From the NCBI RefSeq assembly GCF_000016905.1, contig NC_009616.1, positions 620,001 to 684,000 on the forward strand: a stretch of DNA of 64,000 bases. The letters run 5' to 3'. The notes under the pieces were generated by a model. The model was not told the DNA's origin. It made no database searches and was given only the letters and a program-made list of their open reading frames with translations. Below are positions 44,975-53,089 of the stretch, in pieces. Every line of letters begins with the position of its first letter. The stretch's first letter is position 1. The translations under genes were made by a program, and so were the position numbers. Source of the DNA: Thermosipho melanesiensis BI429 (lineage in GTDB: Bacteria; Thermotogota; Thermotogae; Thermotogales; Fervidobacteriaceae).

Positions 44975-45775
44975 ATGAGGATTAACAATAGCGTTAATCT
45001 TTGGATAACGCATAGACTTCTTTCTTTTCAAGATCAAAATAAAGCCAACATGGCGGAAGTTGTTACTGCCCAGAAACTACTCACAAGTGATATTGCAGGT
45101 GCAGCTATTTATGAAAGAATGAGAAGTCAAATTGAGAGATATGGTAAAGTTATAGAAAATATTTATACAGGAGTAGATATGTTAAATACAGCAGACAGTG
45201 CTCTCTCTTCAATATATGATAACTTACAAAGAATGCGCGAACTTGCAGTACAGGCTTCAAATGGAACACTTACTGAAAATGAAAGGGCCGCTTTAAATGA
45301 AGAATATAACCAACTGCTTGAACAAATTAAAACTACAGTAAAAAATACAGAATTTAACAACAAGCAACTATTAACAGGTAATTTTGAGAATATAGAAATA
45401 CAAGTCAACCCAAATGGCAAATCACAAAACATAAGTATTCCAAATGTCCAAACAGATGCATTAAACATTGAAGATACTAATATATTAACCATTGAAAATG
45501 CACATACTGCCATTGAAAGACTTGATAATGCAATTAATACTATTTCAGAAACAAGAAGTAATATAGGCGCAAATGTAAATGCCTTAAAACAATACGGAGC
45601 TGTTGCTGCAAACGCTTTTGAAAATATTACTTCAAGTACAAGTAATATCCATGATACGGATATAGCAAAAACTCTATTGGAAATTACCAAAAACAATATA
45701 CTTTCACAAACACTTCTCTCTCTCTCCACCCAATCAAATATATCCGCATGGTCTGTATTGCGGCTCTTAGGATGA
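44975..45775 (+). CDS. Flagellin
   Basis: A 266-residue flagellin. The N-terminal helix (MRINNSVNLWITHRLL, then QDQNKANMAEVVTAQKLLTS, and TADSALSSIYDNLQRMRELA) and the C-terminal helix (SETRSNIGANVNALKQYGAV and DIAKTLLEITKNNILSQTL) are conserved. The variable middle is short (~50 residues), as in small flagellins. The start is set at ATG 44975, giving the flagellin-like MRINN; a neighbouring ATG at 44972 is also possible. It is isolated, with its own terminator. It may be a minor flagellin; other flagellar genes are not in the window. Confidence 0.9.
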   Translation: MRINNSVNLWITHRLLSFQDQNKANMAEVVTAQKLLTSDIAGAAIYERMRSQIERYGKVIENIYTGVDMLNTADSALSSIYDNLQRMRELAVQASNGTLTENERAALNEEYNQLLEQIKTTVKNTEFNNKQLLTGNFENIEIQVNPNGKSQNISIPNVQTDALNIEDTNILTIENAHTAIERLDNAINTISETRSNIGANVNALKQYGAVAANAFENITSSTSNIHDTDIAKTLLEITKNNILSQTLLSLSTQSNISAWSVLRLLG

Positions 45776-45787
45776 CTCGCAAAAAGT

Positions 45788-45812
45788 AAAGGGCCGGAAA
45801 ATCCGGCCCTTT
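45788..45812. terminator. Bidirectional terminator between flagellin and tRNA-Leu
   Basis: AAAGGGCCGG and CCGGCCCTTT pair, followed on the plus strand by a T-rich run and on the minus strand by TACTTTTT. It ends the flagellin transcript and the convergent tRNA-Leu transcript. Confidence 0.88.
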
Positions 45813-45818
45813 TATTTT

Positions 45819-45907
45819 TGGTGCCGAGGGCGGGACTCGAACCCGCATGGGGTGTCAACCCCAGTTGATTTTGAGTCAACCGCGTCTCCCAATTCCGCCA
45901 CCTCGGC
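45819..45907 (-). tRNA. tRNA-Leu (CAA)
   Basis: Minus-strand sequence starts GCCGAGGTGGCGGAATTGG, has anticodon CAA in CTCAAAA, a long variable arm and encoded CCA. Confidence 0.93.
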
Positions 45908-45917
45908 ATCATTAAAT

Positions 45918-45945
45918 ATTTTAACATATAAAAATAGGATGTCAA
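45918..45945 (-). promoter_or_regulatory. tRNA-Leu (CAA) promoter
   Basis: On the minus strand TTGACA (45940-45945) and TAAAAT (45918-45923) are 16 bases apart. The -35 overlaps the last codons of the Nudix gene. Confidence 0.78.
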
Positions 45946-46445
45946 TAAATTAAGTTGTATTCGGATAAGATTTTCCAATTCTTGTTTTTATTATATTCTA
46001 TTTCCACTACCTTCACAGGTTCATCTGAAAAAATATGTGGAATAAGATGTTTATCTATATCTGTTAAATTTTCATCATTTAACTTTTCTATTTCTATCCA
46101 CTTTAACTTTCCTTCATCACTCTCTACAAATTTATCCGTAGAAACTTTTCCCCTAAAAATAAATAAAATCCAATTGTAGTTTTCTGGCCCTATTTCTGTT
46201 GTTACCATACGCAAATTAATATCTTTCAGCTCTAAACCTGTTTCTTCAAAAAATTCCCTTCTTACGGCATCTTCAACATTTTCTCCAACTTCAACTTTGC
46301 CACCTGGTGGTACCAAGCAATTAGCAAACGGTTCCTTTTTTCTTAAAATAAACAATATCTTATTTTTAAACTCTGCATAACATATTACTGCCTCTTTTTG
46401 CCTATTATTTTTTCTTAATTTATTAATCATATCTAAATAATCCAC
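45942..46445 (-). CDS. Nudix hydrolase
   Basis: The Nudix box GGKVEVGENVEDAVRREFFE with EETGLEL lies near residues 50-75, so it hydrolyses a nucleoside diphosphate linked to another group. The substrate is not readable. The protein is short, with a beta-rich core (KNKILFILRKKEPFANCLVP). The start is set at GTG 46445, because AAAGGTGAT gives normal spacing to it; a GTG at 46454 would overlap the site. The HAD gene ends just before the start. It may act in nucleotide pool or house-cleaning with that HAD phosphatase. Confidence 0.85.
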   Translation of the reverse strand: MDYLDMINKLRKNNRQKEAVICYAEFKNKILFILRKKEPFANCLVPPGGKVEVGENVEDAVRREFFEETGLELKDINLRMVTTEIGPENYNWILFIFRGKVSTDKFVESDEGKLKWIEIEKLNDENLTDIDKHLIPHIFSDEPVKVVEIEYNKNKNWKILSEYNLIY

Positions 46446-46446
46446 A

Positions 46447-47073
46447 TTAATCACCTTTCACAAAGATATTGTATATTTCTTTTTCATTATCTACATGTAC
46501 AAACTTTATTCCTATTTTTTCACATGCTATATCATTTTCCGTATCACCTATCATAACACAATCAGCTGGATTAATTGATAACTTTTCTACAATTTCCTTA
46601 AAAAAACGGGGATCAGGTTTTACAAAATGTGAATTTTCCATATGTGCTATGTAACAAAACCGTTTAGGTGATAAATCTACAAACCTAATTCTCTCATTAA
46701 CCGCTATCTTTGGAAACAATGGATTTGAGGCAAAAATTACTTCTTTGTCGGTATTTTTAATCAACTCCACTAAAAAATCATTTTTGGTTATTATGTCTTT
46801 TAATTTAGAAAACTCTCTTTTGTAAAACTCCATAAACAAATTCTCCCAGTACTTTCTATCTCCATTATCGGAAATTTTTTCAAGAAACTTTTCAAAGAGA
46901 TTTTTTCCATTATCCGTATCCTTTGCCGTTTCTTCAACCGCTTTCATAACTTTCCGTGATATTTCACTAAGATCTATACCAGAAAATTTTGAAAGCAGAA
47001 AAAAATACCTTTCGAAAAACTCACTCTCGGGATTCTTAATTAACGTACCATCGTAATCCACAAAAATATACAA
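46447..47073 (-). CDS. HAD-superfamily hydrolase
   Basis: A 208-residue haloacid-dehalogenase-like phosphatase: nucleophile motif FVDYDGTLI (residues 4-12), motif II near FASNPLFPK, and motif III/IV CVMIGDTENDIACEKIG near 180. A helical cap lies between (residues ~15-85). The substrate is unknown. It is upstream of the Nudix gene, which starts at its stop. The divergent DUF123 gene starts about 45 bases away. Confidence 0.87.
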   Translation of the reverse strand: MYIFVDYDGTLIKNPESEFFERYFFLLSKFSGIDLSEISRKVMKAVEETAKDTDNGKNLFEKFLEKISDNGDRKYWENLFMEFYKREFSKLKDIITKNDFLVELIKNTDKEVIFASNPLFPKIAVNERIRFVDLSPKRFCYIAHMENSHFVKPDPRFFKEIVEKLSINPADCVMIGDTENDIACEKIGIKFVHVDNEKEIYNIFVKGD

Positions 47074-47117
47074 AATATCACCGCCTTAATATATAATAAT
47101 ATATCGAGGTGAAAAAT

Positions 47118-47477
47118 ATGAAAAAAGGTATTTATTTGTTATTTTTAATAGTAAAAGAAAAAATTTCAATAAAAGTCGGTTCACTAGGTACTATTACTTT
47201 TTCAAAAGGTCTCTATGTCTACATTGGTTCTGCACAAAACAATTTAGAAAAAAGAATAGATAGACACCTAAAAAAAGATAAAAAAATCTTCTGGCATATT
47301 GATTATATCACGACAAACCCACATACAGAAATTATCTCAGTAATGTATCTTGAAAACGCCTCAAAAAGGCTTGAATCAACAATAGCATGTAATCTCTCTA
47401 AAAAATTCTCCAAAATAAAAAATTTTGGAGCAACTGATGATAAAACATGCAATTCTCATTTTTTCAAGCTCATATAA
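47118..47477 (+). CDS. DUF123 (GIY-YIG-like) protein
   Basis: A 119-residue protein with SKGLYVYIGSAQNNLEKRID then RHLKKDKKIFWHIDYI and ESTIACNL, the marks of DUF123, a GIY-YIG nuclease-related domain. In some proteins it is fused to endonuclease III or other repair enzymes. Here it is stand-alone. The start is set at ATG 47118 because GAGGTG precedes it; an in-frame GTG at 47109 overlaps the site. Activity is unproven. Confidence 0.82.
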   Translation: MKKGIYLLFLIVKEKISIKVGSLGTITFSKGLYVYIGSAQNNLEKRIDRHLKKDKKIFWHIDYITTNPHTEIISVMYLENASKRLESTIACNLSKKFSKIKNFGATDDKTCNSHFFKLI

Positions 47478-47574
47478 ATGTTTATTATGATGAAAAAAAC
47501 AAGATACACCAAAGAAACACAATATCAATTTTTTATGATAGAATTATGATGAATCATTTTAAGGAGGAAAAAGT

Positions 47575-48801
47575 ATGGCGCAAAAATTTTGTTCATTTTG
47601 TGGAAGATCCTCAGACAAGGTAGAAAAACTTATAGCAGGACCCGGAAATGTATATATTTGTAATGACTGTGTTGAAATCTTCCACGATATACTGTACGAA
47701 GATAAAAGATCAAGTAATCAGAAAAAAAGAAAAAAAGAAGACCTTCCGAAACCTTCACAAATAAAAGCAGAACTTGACAAATACGTAATTGGTCAAGAAA
47801 GGGTTAAAAAAATCCTTTCTGTTGCTGTTTACAACCATTACAAACGGGTTTTTTCTAACGTGGATTTTGACGATGTTGAAATAGAAAAATCAAACGTAAT
47901 ACTAATAGGACCAACGGGAAGTGGAAAAACATTAATTGCGAGAACACTTGCAAAAATTCTCGATGTTCCATTTGCTATAGCTGATGCAACACCATTAACG
48001 GAAGCGGGATACGTAGGTGAAGACGTAGAAAATGTTATACTAAGACTTTTGGAAGTAACAAACTTTGATATAGAAAGAGCACAATATGGAATAATATACA
48101 TAGATGAAATTGACAAAATTGCAAAAAAATCCCCTAATCCATCAATAACAAGGGATGTTTCCGGTGAAGGTGTACAACAAGCATTATTAAAAATCGTCGA
48201 AGGAACCATTGCAAATGTTCCACCACAAGGTGGCAGGAAACACCCATATCAAGAATTCTTAAAGGTTGACACATCAAATATTTTATTCATAGTTGGTGGC
48301 GCTTTTGATGGTATTGAGGAAATAATAAAAAGAAGAATCCAAAGTAGCGCTATGGGATTTAACGCTCCTATAAAAAGTAAAAAAGAAATGAAACTTGGGG
48401 AAATACTCTCACATATAACACCAGAAGATCTTGTACAATACGGCCTTATACCAGAATTTGTTGGAAGATTTCCGGTAATTGGTGCACTAGAAGACCTCAC
48501 AGAAGATGACATGGTAAGAATACTTACAGAACCCAAAAATGCTATTTTAAAACAATACAAAAAATTATTCTTAATAGATAATATAGAGTTGGAAGTTACA
48601 AAAGATGCACTTTATGCCATTGCACGAAAAGCAGCAAAAAGGGGAACAGGTGCCCGTGCTTTAAAGAGTGTTTTTGAAGAAGTAATGATAGATGTTATGT
48701 TTGAAATTCCAGATTTAGACAACGTAGAAAAGGTAATTGTAACAGAAAAATGTGTAACCAAGAAGGAAAAACCAAAGTTAATTGTTAAGGAGACTGCATA
48801 A
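47575..48801 (+). CDS. clpX: ClpX, ATP-dependent protease ATPase subunit
   Basis: A 408-residue AAA+ unfoldase that delivers substrates to ClpP. It has the N-terminal zinc finger (CSFCGRS... CNDC, residues 6-33), Walker A ([16 protein letters not shown], near 120), the pore [10 protein letters not shown], Walker B ([15 protein letters not shown]), and the ClpP loop-like region near [13 protein letters not shown]-terminal domain reads [16 protein letters not shown]. It precedes tsaD with no gap (stop at 48801, ATG at 48802). No clpP lies in the window. Confidence 0.96.
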   Translation: MAQKFCSFCGRSSDKVEKLIAGPGNVYICNDCVEIFHDILYEDKRSSNQKKRKKEDLPKPSQIKAELDKYVIGQERVKKILSVAVYNHYKRVFSNVDFDDVEIEKSNVILIGPTGSGKTLIARTLAKILDVPFAIADATPLTEAGYVGEDVENVILRLLEVTNFDIERAQYGIIYIDEIDKIAKKSPNPSITRDVSGEGVQQALLKIVEGTIANVPPQGGRKHPYQEFLKVDTSNILFIVGGAFDGIEEIIKRRIQSSAMGFNAPIKSKKEMKLGEILSHITPEDLVQYGLIPEFVGRFPVIGALEDLTEDDMVRILTEPKNAILKQYKKLFLIDNIELEVTKDALYAIARKAAKRGTGARALKSVFEEVMIDVMFEIPDLDNVEKVIVTEKCVTKKEKPKLIVKETA

Positions 48802-49779
48802 ATGATAGTTTTAGGAATTGAAACGTCTTGCGATGAAACTGCAGTTGCAGTACTAGAAAATGAAAAGATATTAAGTAGTGTTGTCTCTTCACAGATAGAT
48901 GTACACAAAAAATTCGGTGGTGTAGTGCCTGAAATTGCGGCACGCCACCACCTTTCAAATTTACCTGTTGTTTTTAAAAATGCACTATCGCAGGCCAAAA
49001 TCTCACTAAATGATATAGACCTTATTTCTGTGACATACGGACCTGGATTAATTGGTGCTTTACTCGTAGGAATTTCATTTGCAAAAGGCCTTTCATTAAA
49101 ATTAAATAAACCTTTAATTGGAATTAACCACATTGTTGGTCATGTCTATGCAAATTATCTAACCTATCCAAATCTTAAGCCTCCATTTATAGTCTTAATG
49201 GTATCCGGCGGACACACTGAAATCCTACACATACAAAACGAAAAAATAGAAGTTTTGGGAAAAACTTTAGATGATGCAGCAGGAGAGGCCTTTGACAAAG
49301 TAGCAAGAATATTGGGGTTGGGTTATCCAGGCGGTCCTGAAATAGAAAAAATCGCACAATATGGAAATGATAAAGCATTTAATTTCCCTAAACCTCTTTA
49401 TGATTCAAAAGACTACAATTTTAGCTTTTCAGGACTTAAAACAGCTGTGCTATACACAATTAAGAAATTAGACAAAATTCCAAAAGAAGATGTTGCCGCG
49501 TCATTTCAAAGAGCAGTTACCGACATACTCCTACATAAAACGTTTAAAGCAGCAAAAGACAAGAAGATAAATACAGTCGTACTTGCAGGTGGAGTTGCAG
49601 CAAACAAATATTTAAGGACAAAAGCACTTGAAATTTCAAAAAAAGAAGGAATAATCTTATTAATACCTCCAATAGAATTTTGTACCGATAATGCCGCGAT
49701 GATTGCAATAGCAGGTTACAAATTATTTGACGGAACATCAGATTTAAATATAGACGCTATGCCTAATCTTAATTTATAA
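48802..49779 (+). CDS. tsaD: tRNA N6-threonylcarbamoyladenosine transferase subunit TsaD
   Basis: TsaD makes t6A37 in tRNAs reading ANN codons. The 325-residue protein has the start MIVLGIETSCDETAVAVLE, the metal ligands in ARHHLSNLP (near 55), the ATP region GPGLIGALLVG, SGGHTEILHIQ (near 137), and FPKPLYDSKDYNFSFSGLKT. Near the end is FCTDNAAMIAIAG. It directly follows clpX and overlaps the convergent CBS-ATPase gene at the 3' end by 11 bases. TsaB, TsaC and TsaE are not in the window. Confidence 0.96.
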   Translation: MIVLGIETSCDETAVAVLENEKILSSVVSSQIDVHKKFGGVVPEIAARHHLSNLPVVFKNALSQAKISLNDIDLISVTYGPGLIGALLVGISFAKGLSLKLNKPLIGINHIVGHVYANYLTYPNLKPPFIVLMVSGGHTEILHIQNEKIEVLGKTLDDAAGEAFDKVARILGLGYPGGPEIEKIAQYGNDKAFNFPKPLYDSKDYNFSFSGLKTAVLYTIKKLDKIPKEDVAASFQRAVTDILLHKTFKAAKDKKINTVVLAGGVAANKYLRTKALEISKKEGIILLIPPIEFCTDNAAMIAIAGYKLFDGTSDLNIDAMPNLNL

Positions 49780-50692
49780 AGAAAATCATTTCCACTATAA
49801 CTCCCTTGTCTTTTTCCGAAAGAACAACCATTTTATCAGAATATCTTTTTATATTTGGAAGTCCCATACCTGCGCCAAATCCCAATTCCCTTACGTGATC
49901 AGGTGCAGTAGAAAAACCTTCTTTCATGGCAAGTTCCAAATTTTCAATACCTTTACCTTTATCTTCTACCCTTACAACAATACTATCTTCTTTGATAAAG
50001 CAATAGATTTCACCTGTACTTCCACTGTGGATAACAACATTTGCCTCCGCCTCATAAACACTTATTGCTATCCTTCTTACCAACTTTTCATCTATCCCTT
50101 TTGTAAGCAAGAACTTCTTTAATTGTGCTGCGCCTATGCCTATTGAATTTATGTCATAGTAATCTATCTTAAAGTAAAAATCACTATCACTTTTATTAAT
50201 ACTCGTACCTGTAATCAAAGATTTCTCAATATCTTCATCTAATGCCTTTTTCCTTCTTTCGTCATGTAAATATAAAATACCTAATTTCATAGCAACCGCT
50301 TTTAAAATGTCATTTTTTGTTACAATACCAACCAACCTTTTCTTTTCATCAACAACGGGAAACCGTCCATATCCATACTTTTCAAATAGTTCCATAACAT
50401 CACGTAACGTAGCGTCTAGCTCTACTGTAATTACTCTACGTGTCATTTGTTCTTCAACAAGACTGTCAAGCTGATTTTTTTCTATACTCCTTATTATATC
50501 TTCAATACTTATAATCCCAATAACCTTTTTTTGAGAATCTACAACGGGTACACCAGATATTCTCTTTAATCTTAAAATTTCCTTTACTTGCATTATTGTT
50601 CTATTTGGCAAAACGTAAATAACATCACTATTCATAAATTCAGATACCTTCATGTGTGAAAATATAGATTGTACTTTTTCAAGTATATCCAA
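49769..50692 (-). CDS. CBS-pair protein fused to an anti-sigma-like ATPase domain
   Basis: Residues ~10-140 hold two CBS domains (KVSEFMNSDVIYVLPNRTIM, ISGVPVVDSQKKVIGIISIE, then RRVITVELDATLRDVMELFE and RFPVVDEKKRLVGIVTKNDI), which often bind adenine nucleotides. Residues ~190-307 form a histidine-kinase-like ATPase of the RsbW/SpoIIAB class (AVYEAEANVVIHSG, DKGKGI, GFGAGMGLPNIKRYSD). The pair suggests a nucleotide-sensing anti-sigma or partner kinase. The start is set at TTG 50692, after AGAGGTGG; the in-frame TTG at 50710 overlaps that site. Its target is unknown. Confidence 0.85.
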   Translation of the reverse strand: MDILEKVQSIFSHMKVSEFMNSDVIYVLPNRTIMQVKEILRLKRISGVPVVDSQKKVIGIISIEDIIRSIEKNQLDSLVEEQMTRRVITVELDATLRDVMELFEKYGYGRFPVVDEKKRLVGIVTKNDILKAVAMKLGILYLHDERRKKALDEDIEKSLITGTSINKSDSDFYFKIDYYDINSIGIGAAQLKKFLLTKGIDEKLVRRIAISVYEAEANVVIHSGSTGEIYCFIKEDSIVVRVEDKGKGIENLELAMKEGFSTAPDHVRELGFGAGMGLPNIKRYSDKMVVLSEKDKGVIVEMIFFIN

Positions 50693-50713
50693 TGAATCCA
50701 CCTCTTTCAAAAA

Positions 50714-50742
50714 AATAATAGGGGAGTAACTCCCCTATTATT
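50714..50742 (-). terminator. Terminator after hflC
   Basis: A stem of about 14 base pairs with a one-base centre (AATAATAGGGGAGT with its complement) is followed on the minus strand by T residues. Its 3' arm covers the hflC stop, and the CBS-ATPase gene starts 22 bases beyond. Confidence 0.8.
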
Positions 50743-51589
50743 TTACACCAAAAATGTACTTAAATATCTCCAAATCTTTTCCAAAAATTATAGTTCCATT
50801 TTTAAATATCTCATCATATGCACTAAGACTTCTCCATAGATCAAAAAATTCCGGGTCTGTTTTAAATGCTTCTGCGTAAATTTTAGTTGCACTTGCTTCG
50901 CCAGTACCTTTTATAGCCTCCGCCTCACTTTTGGCTTGAGCAAGTATAACAGCCACTTGTTTATCCGCTTCAGCACGTATTTTTTGGGCTTCTTTCTGAC
51001 CTTCTGCTCTAATCTGGGCAGCTATACTATATCTTTCTGCCCTCATTCTTTCGTAAACTGCTTGTACATTTTCTGCTGGAAGATCTGCATGCTTTACCCT
51101 TACATCAATAACTTCTATACCAAAATCATCTAAATCGTTTTTTGAAAGTAACGTTACTTCTTTTAAAAATCCTTCCCTTTTGTCTGATATAATCTCATCA
51201 AAAGTATGTTTTGCAAAAACATTCCTTATATGGGAATATACAATATCGTCTATTCTGGATTCTGCAAGTGATATTGTTTTCATTGTCTCAATAAATTTTC
51301 GGGCATCCTTTATTTTCCAAAGTGCATATGTATCCACAATTAACGTCTTTTTATCTAAAGTAATTATTTTCTCTGGCTCTATATCATACAACAATATCCT
51401 CTTTTCAAACTTCACTACGTTATCCACAAACGGTGTCTTAAAATGAATACCGGCTTCTGGATAAACTTCTACTATTTGACCAAATCTCAAAACAACCGCC
51501 TGCTGAGTTTGATCAACTATAAACATAGAAAGGGAAAGTATTATAATAACAATCACCAGAATTGTTAAAAATGTTATTAACTTTTTCAT
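50738..51589 (-). CDS. hflC: HflC, SPFH/band-7 membrane protein
   Basis: A 283-residue protein: one N-terminal transmembrane segment (residues ~4-25), then the SPFH domain (QTQQAVVLRFGQIVEVYPEA near 30, HFKTPFVDNVVKFEKRILLY) and a long coiled coil (AAQIRAEGQKEAQKIRAEAD near 190). HflC and HflK form a large ring that regulates FtsH protease. It overlaps hflK by four bases. A terminator covers its stop codon. Confidence 0.93.
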   Translation of the reverse strand: MKKLITFLTILVIVIIILSLSMFIVDQTQQAVVLRFGQIVEVYPEAGIHFKTPFVDNVVKFEKRILLYDIEPEKIITLDKKTLIVDTYALWKIKDARKFIETMKTISLAESRIDDIVYSHIRNVFAKHTFDEIISDKREGFLKEVTLLSKNDLDDFGIEVIDVRVKHADLPAENVQAVYERMRAERYSIAAQIRAEGQKEAQKIRAEADKQVAVILAQAKSEAEAIKGTGEASATKIYAEAFKTDPEFFDLWRSLSAYDEIFKNGTIIFGKDLEIFKYIFGVK

Positions 51590-52515
51590 TTTGTACCACC
51601 ACCAATCAGTTCATTCACATCTAAAAGCTTTAACGTGCCACTATCATCAAGTACAAAAACGTTCTTTGTATTTGAAAATACCTCCTCTAATCTTTCTATA
51701 AGAAGTCTCTTTTTTGTTATATCCGGAGCTATTTCATACTCTTTTAATACACTTAAAAATCTCTGTGTTTCACCTTTTGCTTCTAAAATTTTTTCTTTTG
51801 CATATGCCTCTGCTTCTCTTAAAATTTTTTGTGCTTCACCTTCTGCTTTTGGAACAATATCGTTTGCATATCTATTTGCTTCATTTATAAACCTCTCTTT
51901 ATCCTGCTTTGCGTTATTAACATCATCAAATGCTTCTACTACTTGATCAGGAGGTGCAACTTCTTGCAAATAGACTTTGTTAATTAGAATACCCGCATCG
52001 TATTCATCTAATATTTTTTGTACTTGCTCCGCTGTTTCAATGGCAATTTCATCCCTTGCAACAGTTAATACATCATCTATATTTCTAACAGCTACTCTTT
52101 CTCTTAAAACAGACTCTGTTGTAAATCTTACTATATCCCTTCCATTTATAACGTTAAACGCAAACTTTACAGGATCTTTTATCTTATATTGCACCGCCAC
52201 TTCTACACTTATTATATTCCCATCTCCTGTAAGCATTAAAGCTTCTTCATTAATAGTCCTATAACTTATCTTTCCATAGCTTTCAATCGTTCTAAACCCT
52301 ATTTCTTCTTTTCTTATGGTTTCTACATCAACAATAACATGCGATTGTATAGGGTATGGAAGATGAAAGTGTATACCAGGACCCGTCGAATGTGTGTACT
52401 TTCCAAATGTTTTTATCAATGCAACCTCTGATGGACCAACCTGGTACACCCCTGTCCCCAGAAAAATTAGAACAATTACAATTATAATTATCCAAAACAC
52501 AAGTTTCTTTAACAT
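51586..52515 (-). CDS. hflK: HflK, SPFH/band-7 membrane protein
   Basis: A 309-residue protein with an N-terminal transmembrane segment (FWIIIIVIVLIFLGTGVYQV), the SPFH domain (GPSEVALIKTFGKYTHSTGP, TGDGNIISVEVAVQYKIKDP) and a C-terminal coiled coil. Residues EVAPPDQVVEAFDDVNNAKQ are typical of HflK. It lacks the long Gly/Pro-rich N-terminus of enterobacterial HflK. It is transcribed before hflC. Confidence 0.93.
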   Translation of the reverse strand: MLKKLVFWIIIIVIVLIFLGTGVYQVGPSEVALIKTFGKYTHSTGPGIHFHLPYPIQSHVIVDVETIRKEEIGFRTIESYGKISYRTINEEALMLTGDGNIISVEVAVQYKIKDPVKFAFNVINGRDIVRFTTESVLRERVAVRNIDDVLTVARDEIAIETAEQVQKILDEYDAGILINKVYLQEVAPPDQVVEAFDDVNNAKQDKERFINEANRYANDIVPKAEGEAQKILREAEAYAKEKILEAKGETQRFLSVLKEYEIAPDITKKRLLIERLEEVFSNTKNVFVLDDSGTLKLLDVNELIGGGTK

Positions 52516-52536
52516 TAAACCACCTCCAAAATAAAA

Positions 52537-52556
52537 AGTGGGGACTGCTCCCCACT
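52537..52556 (-). terminator. Terminator-like hairpin between rubrerythrin and hflK
   Basis: AGTGGGGA and TCCCCACT pair around a four-base loop, followed on the minus strand by TTTTTATTTT and then the hflK binding site (GGAGGTGG). The rubrerythrin stop lies at its edge. Confidence 0.75.
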
Positions 52557-53064
52557 ATTTAAACTCTACAAATTTTTCTTTCGGAGCTCCACATACAGGA
52601 CATCTTTCAGGAGCTTCTTCTTCAACTGTATATCCACATATAGGACAGATATAAATTTTCTCTGCTGTGTAATCTTCTCCCTTTTCTACCAAATCTTTTG
52701 CCTTTTTGTACATTTCAGCGTGTATTTTTTCTGCTTCAAGTGCAAAATGTGTACTTCTTACTGCTTCTTTTTCATCTTGAAATTCCGCAGAATTTTTATA
52801 CACAGGGTACATTTCTTCAATTTCAAACGTTTCACCATCAATACAGGTTTGTACATTTTCTTTCATCTCATCAGAAAGCTTTTTCAACACCTTAAAGTGA
52901 TTTTTGGCATGCACATATTCCGCATATGCAATAGCTTTAAATAAATTCGAAAGTCTTACCAACCCCTTCTTTTCAGCTTCTTCAGCAAAAATTAAATATT
53001 TCATATGTGCCATAGATTCTCCGGCAAATGCTGCTTCTAAAAATTGTCTCGTCATCTCTCTCAC
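52555..53064 (-). CDS. Rubrerythrin (ferritin-like plus rubredoxin domain)
   Basis: A peroxidase of anaerobes that reduces hydrogen peroxide. The ferritin-like part has EAAFAGESMAHMKYLIFAEE (near 10), then AEYVHAKNHF and FALEAEKIHAEMY, giving the di-iron ligands. The C-terminal rubredoxin module has CPICGYTVEEE and CPVCGAPKEKF. The start is set at GTG 53064 because GGGGAGGTGAAA precedes it at good spacing; ATG 53085 lies upstream of that site. The product is 169 residues. It follows glyS by 25 bases and lies before hflKC after a hairpin. Confidence 0.93.
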   Translation of the reverse strand: MREMTRQFLEAAFAGESMAHMKYLIFAEEAEKKGLVRLSNLFKAIAYAEYVHAKNHFKVLKKLSDEMKENVQTCIDGETFEIEEMYPVYKNSAEFQDEKEAVRSTHFALEAEKIHAEMYKKAKDLVEKGEDYTAEKIYICPICGYTVEEEAPERCPVCGAPKEKFVEFK

Positions 53065-53089
53065 TGTTTCACCTCCCCTTACCATTATA

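Noticed and set aside
45163-45978. A 271-codon minus-strand frame over flagellin and tRNA-Leu
   Set aside because: It runs antisense to a clear flagellin and through a terminator and a tRNA. Composition is that of a shadow frame.
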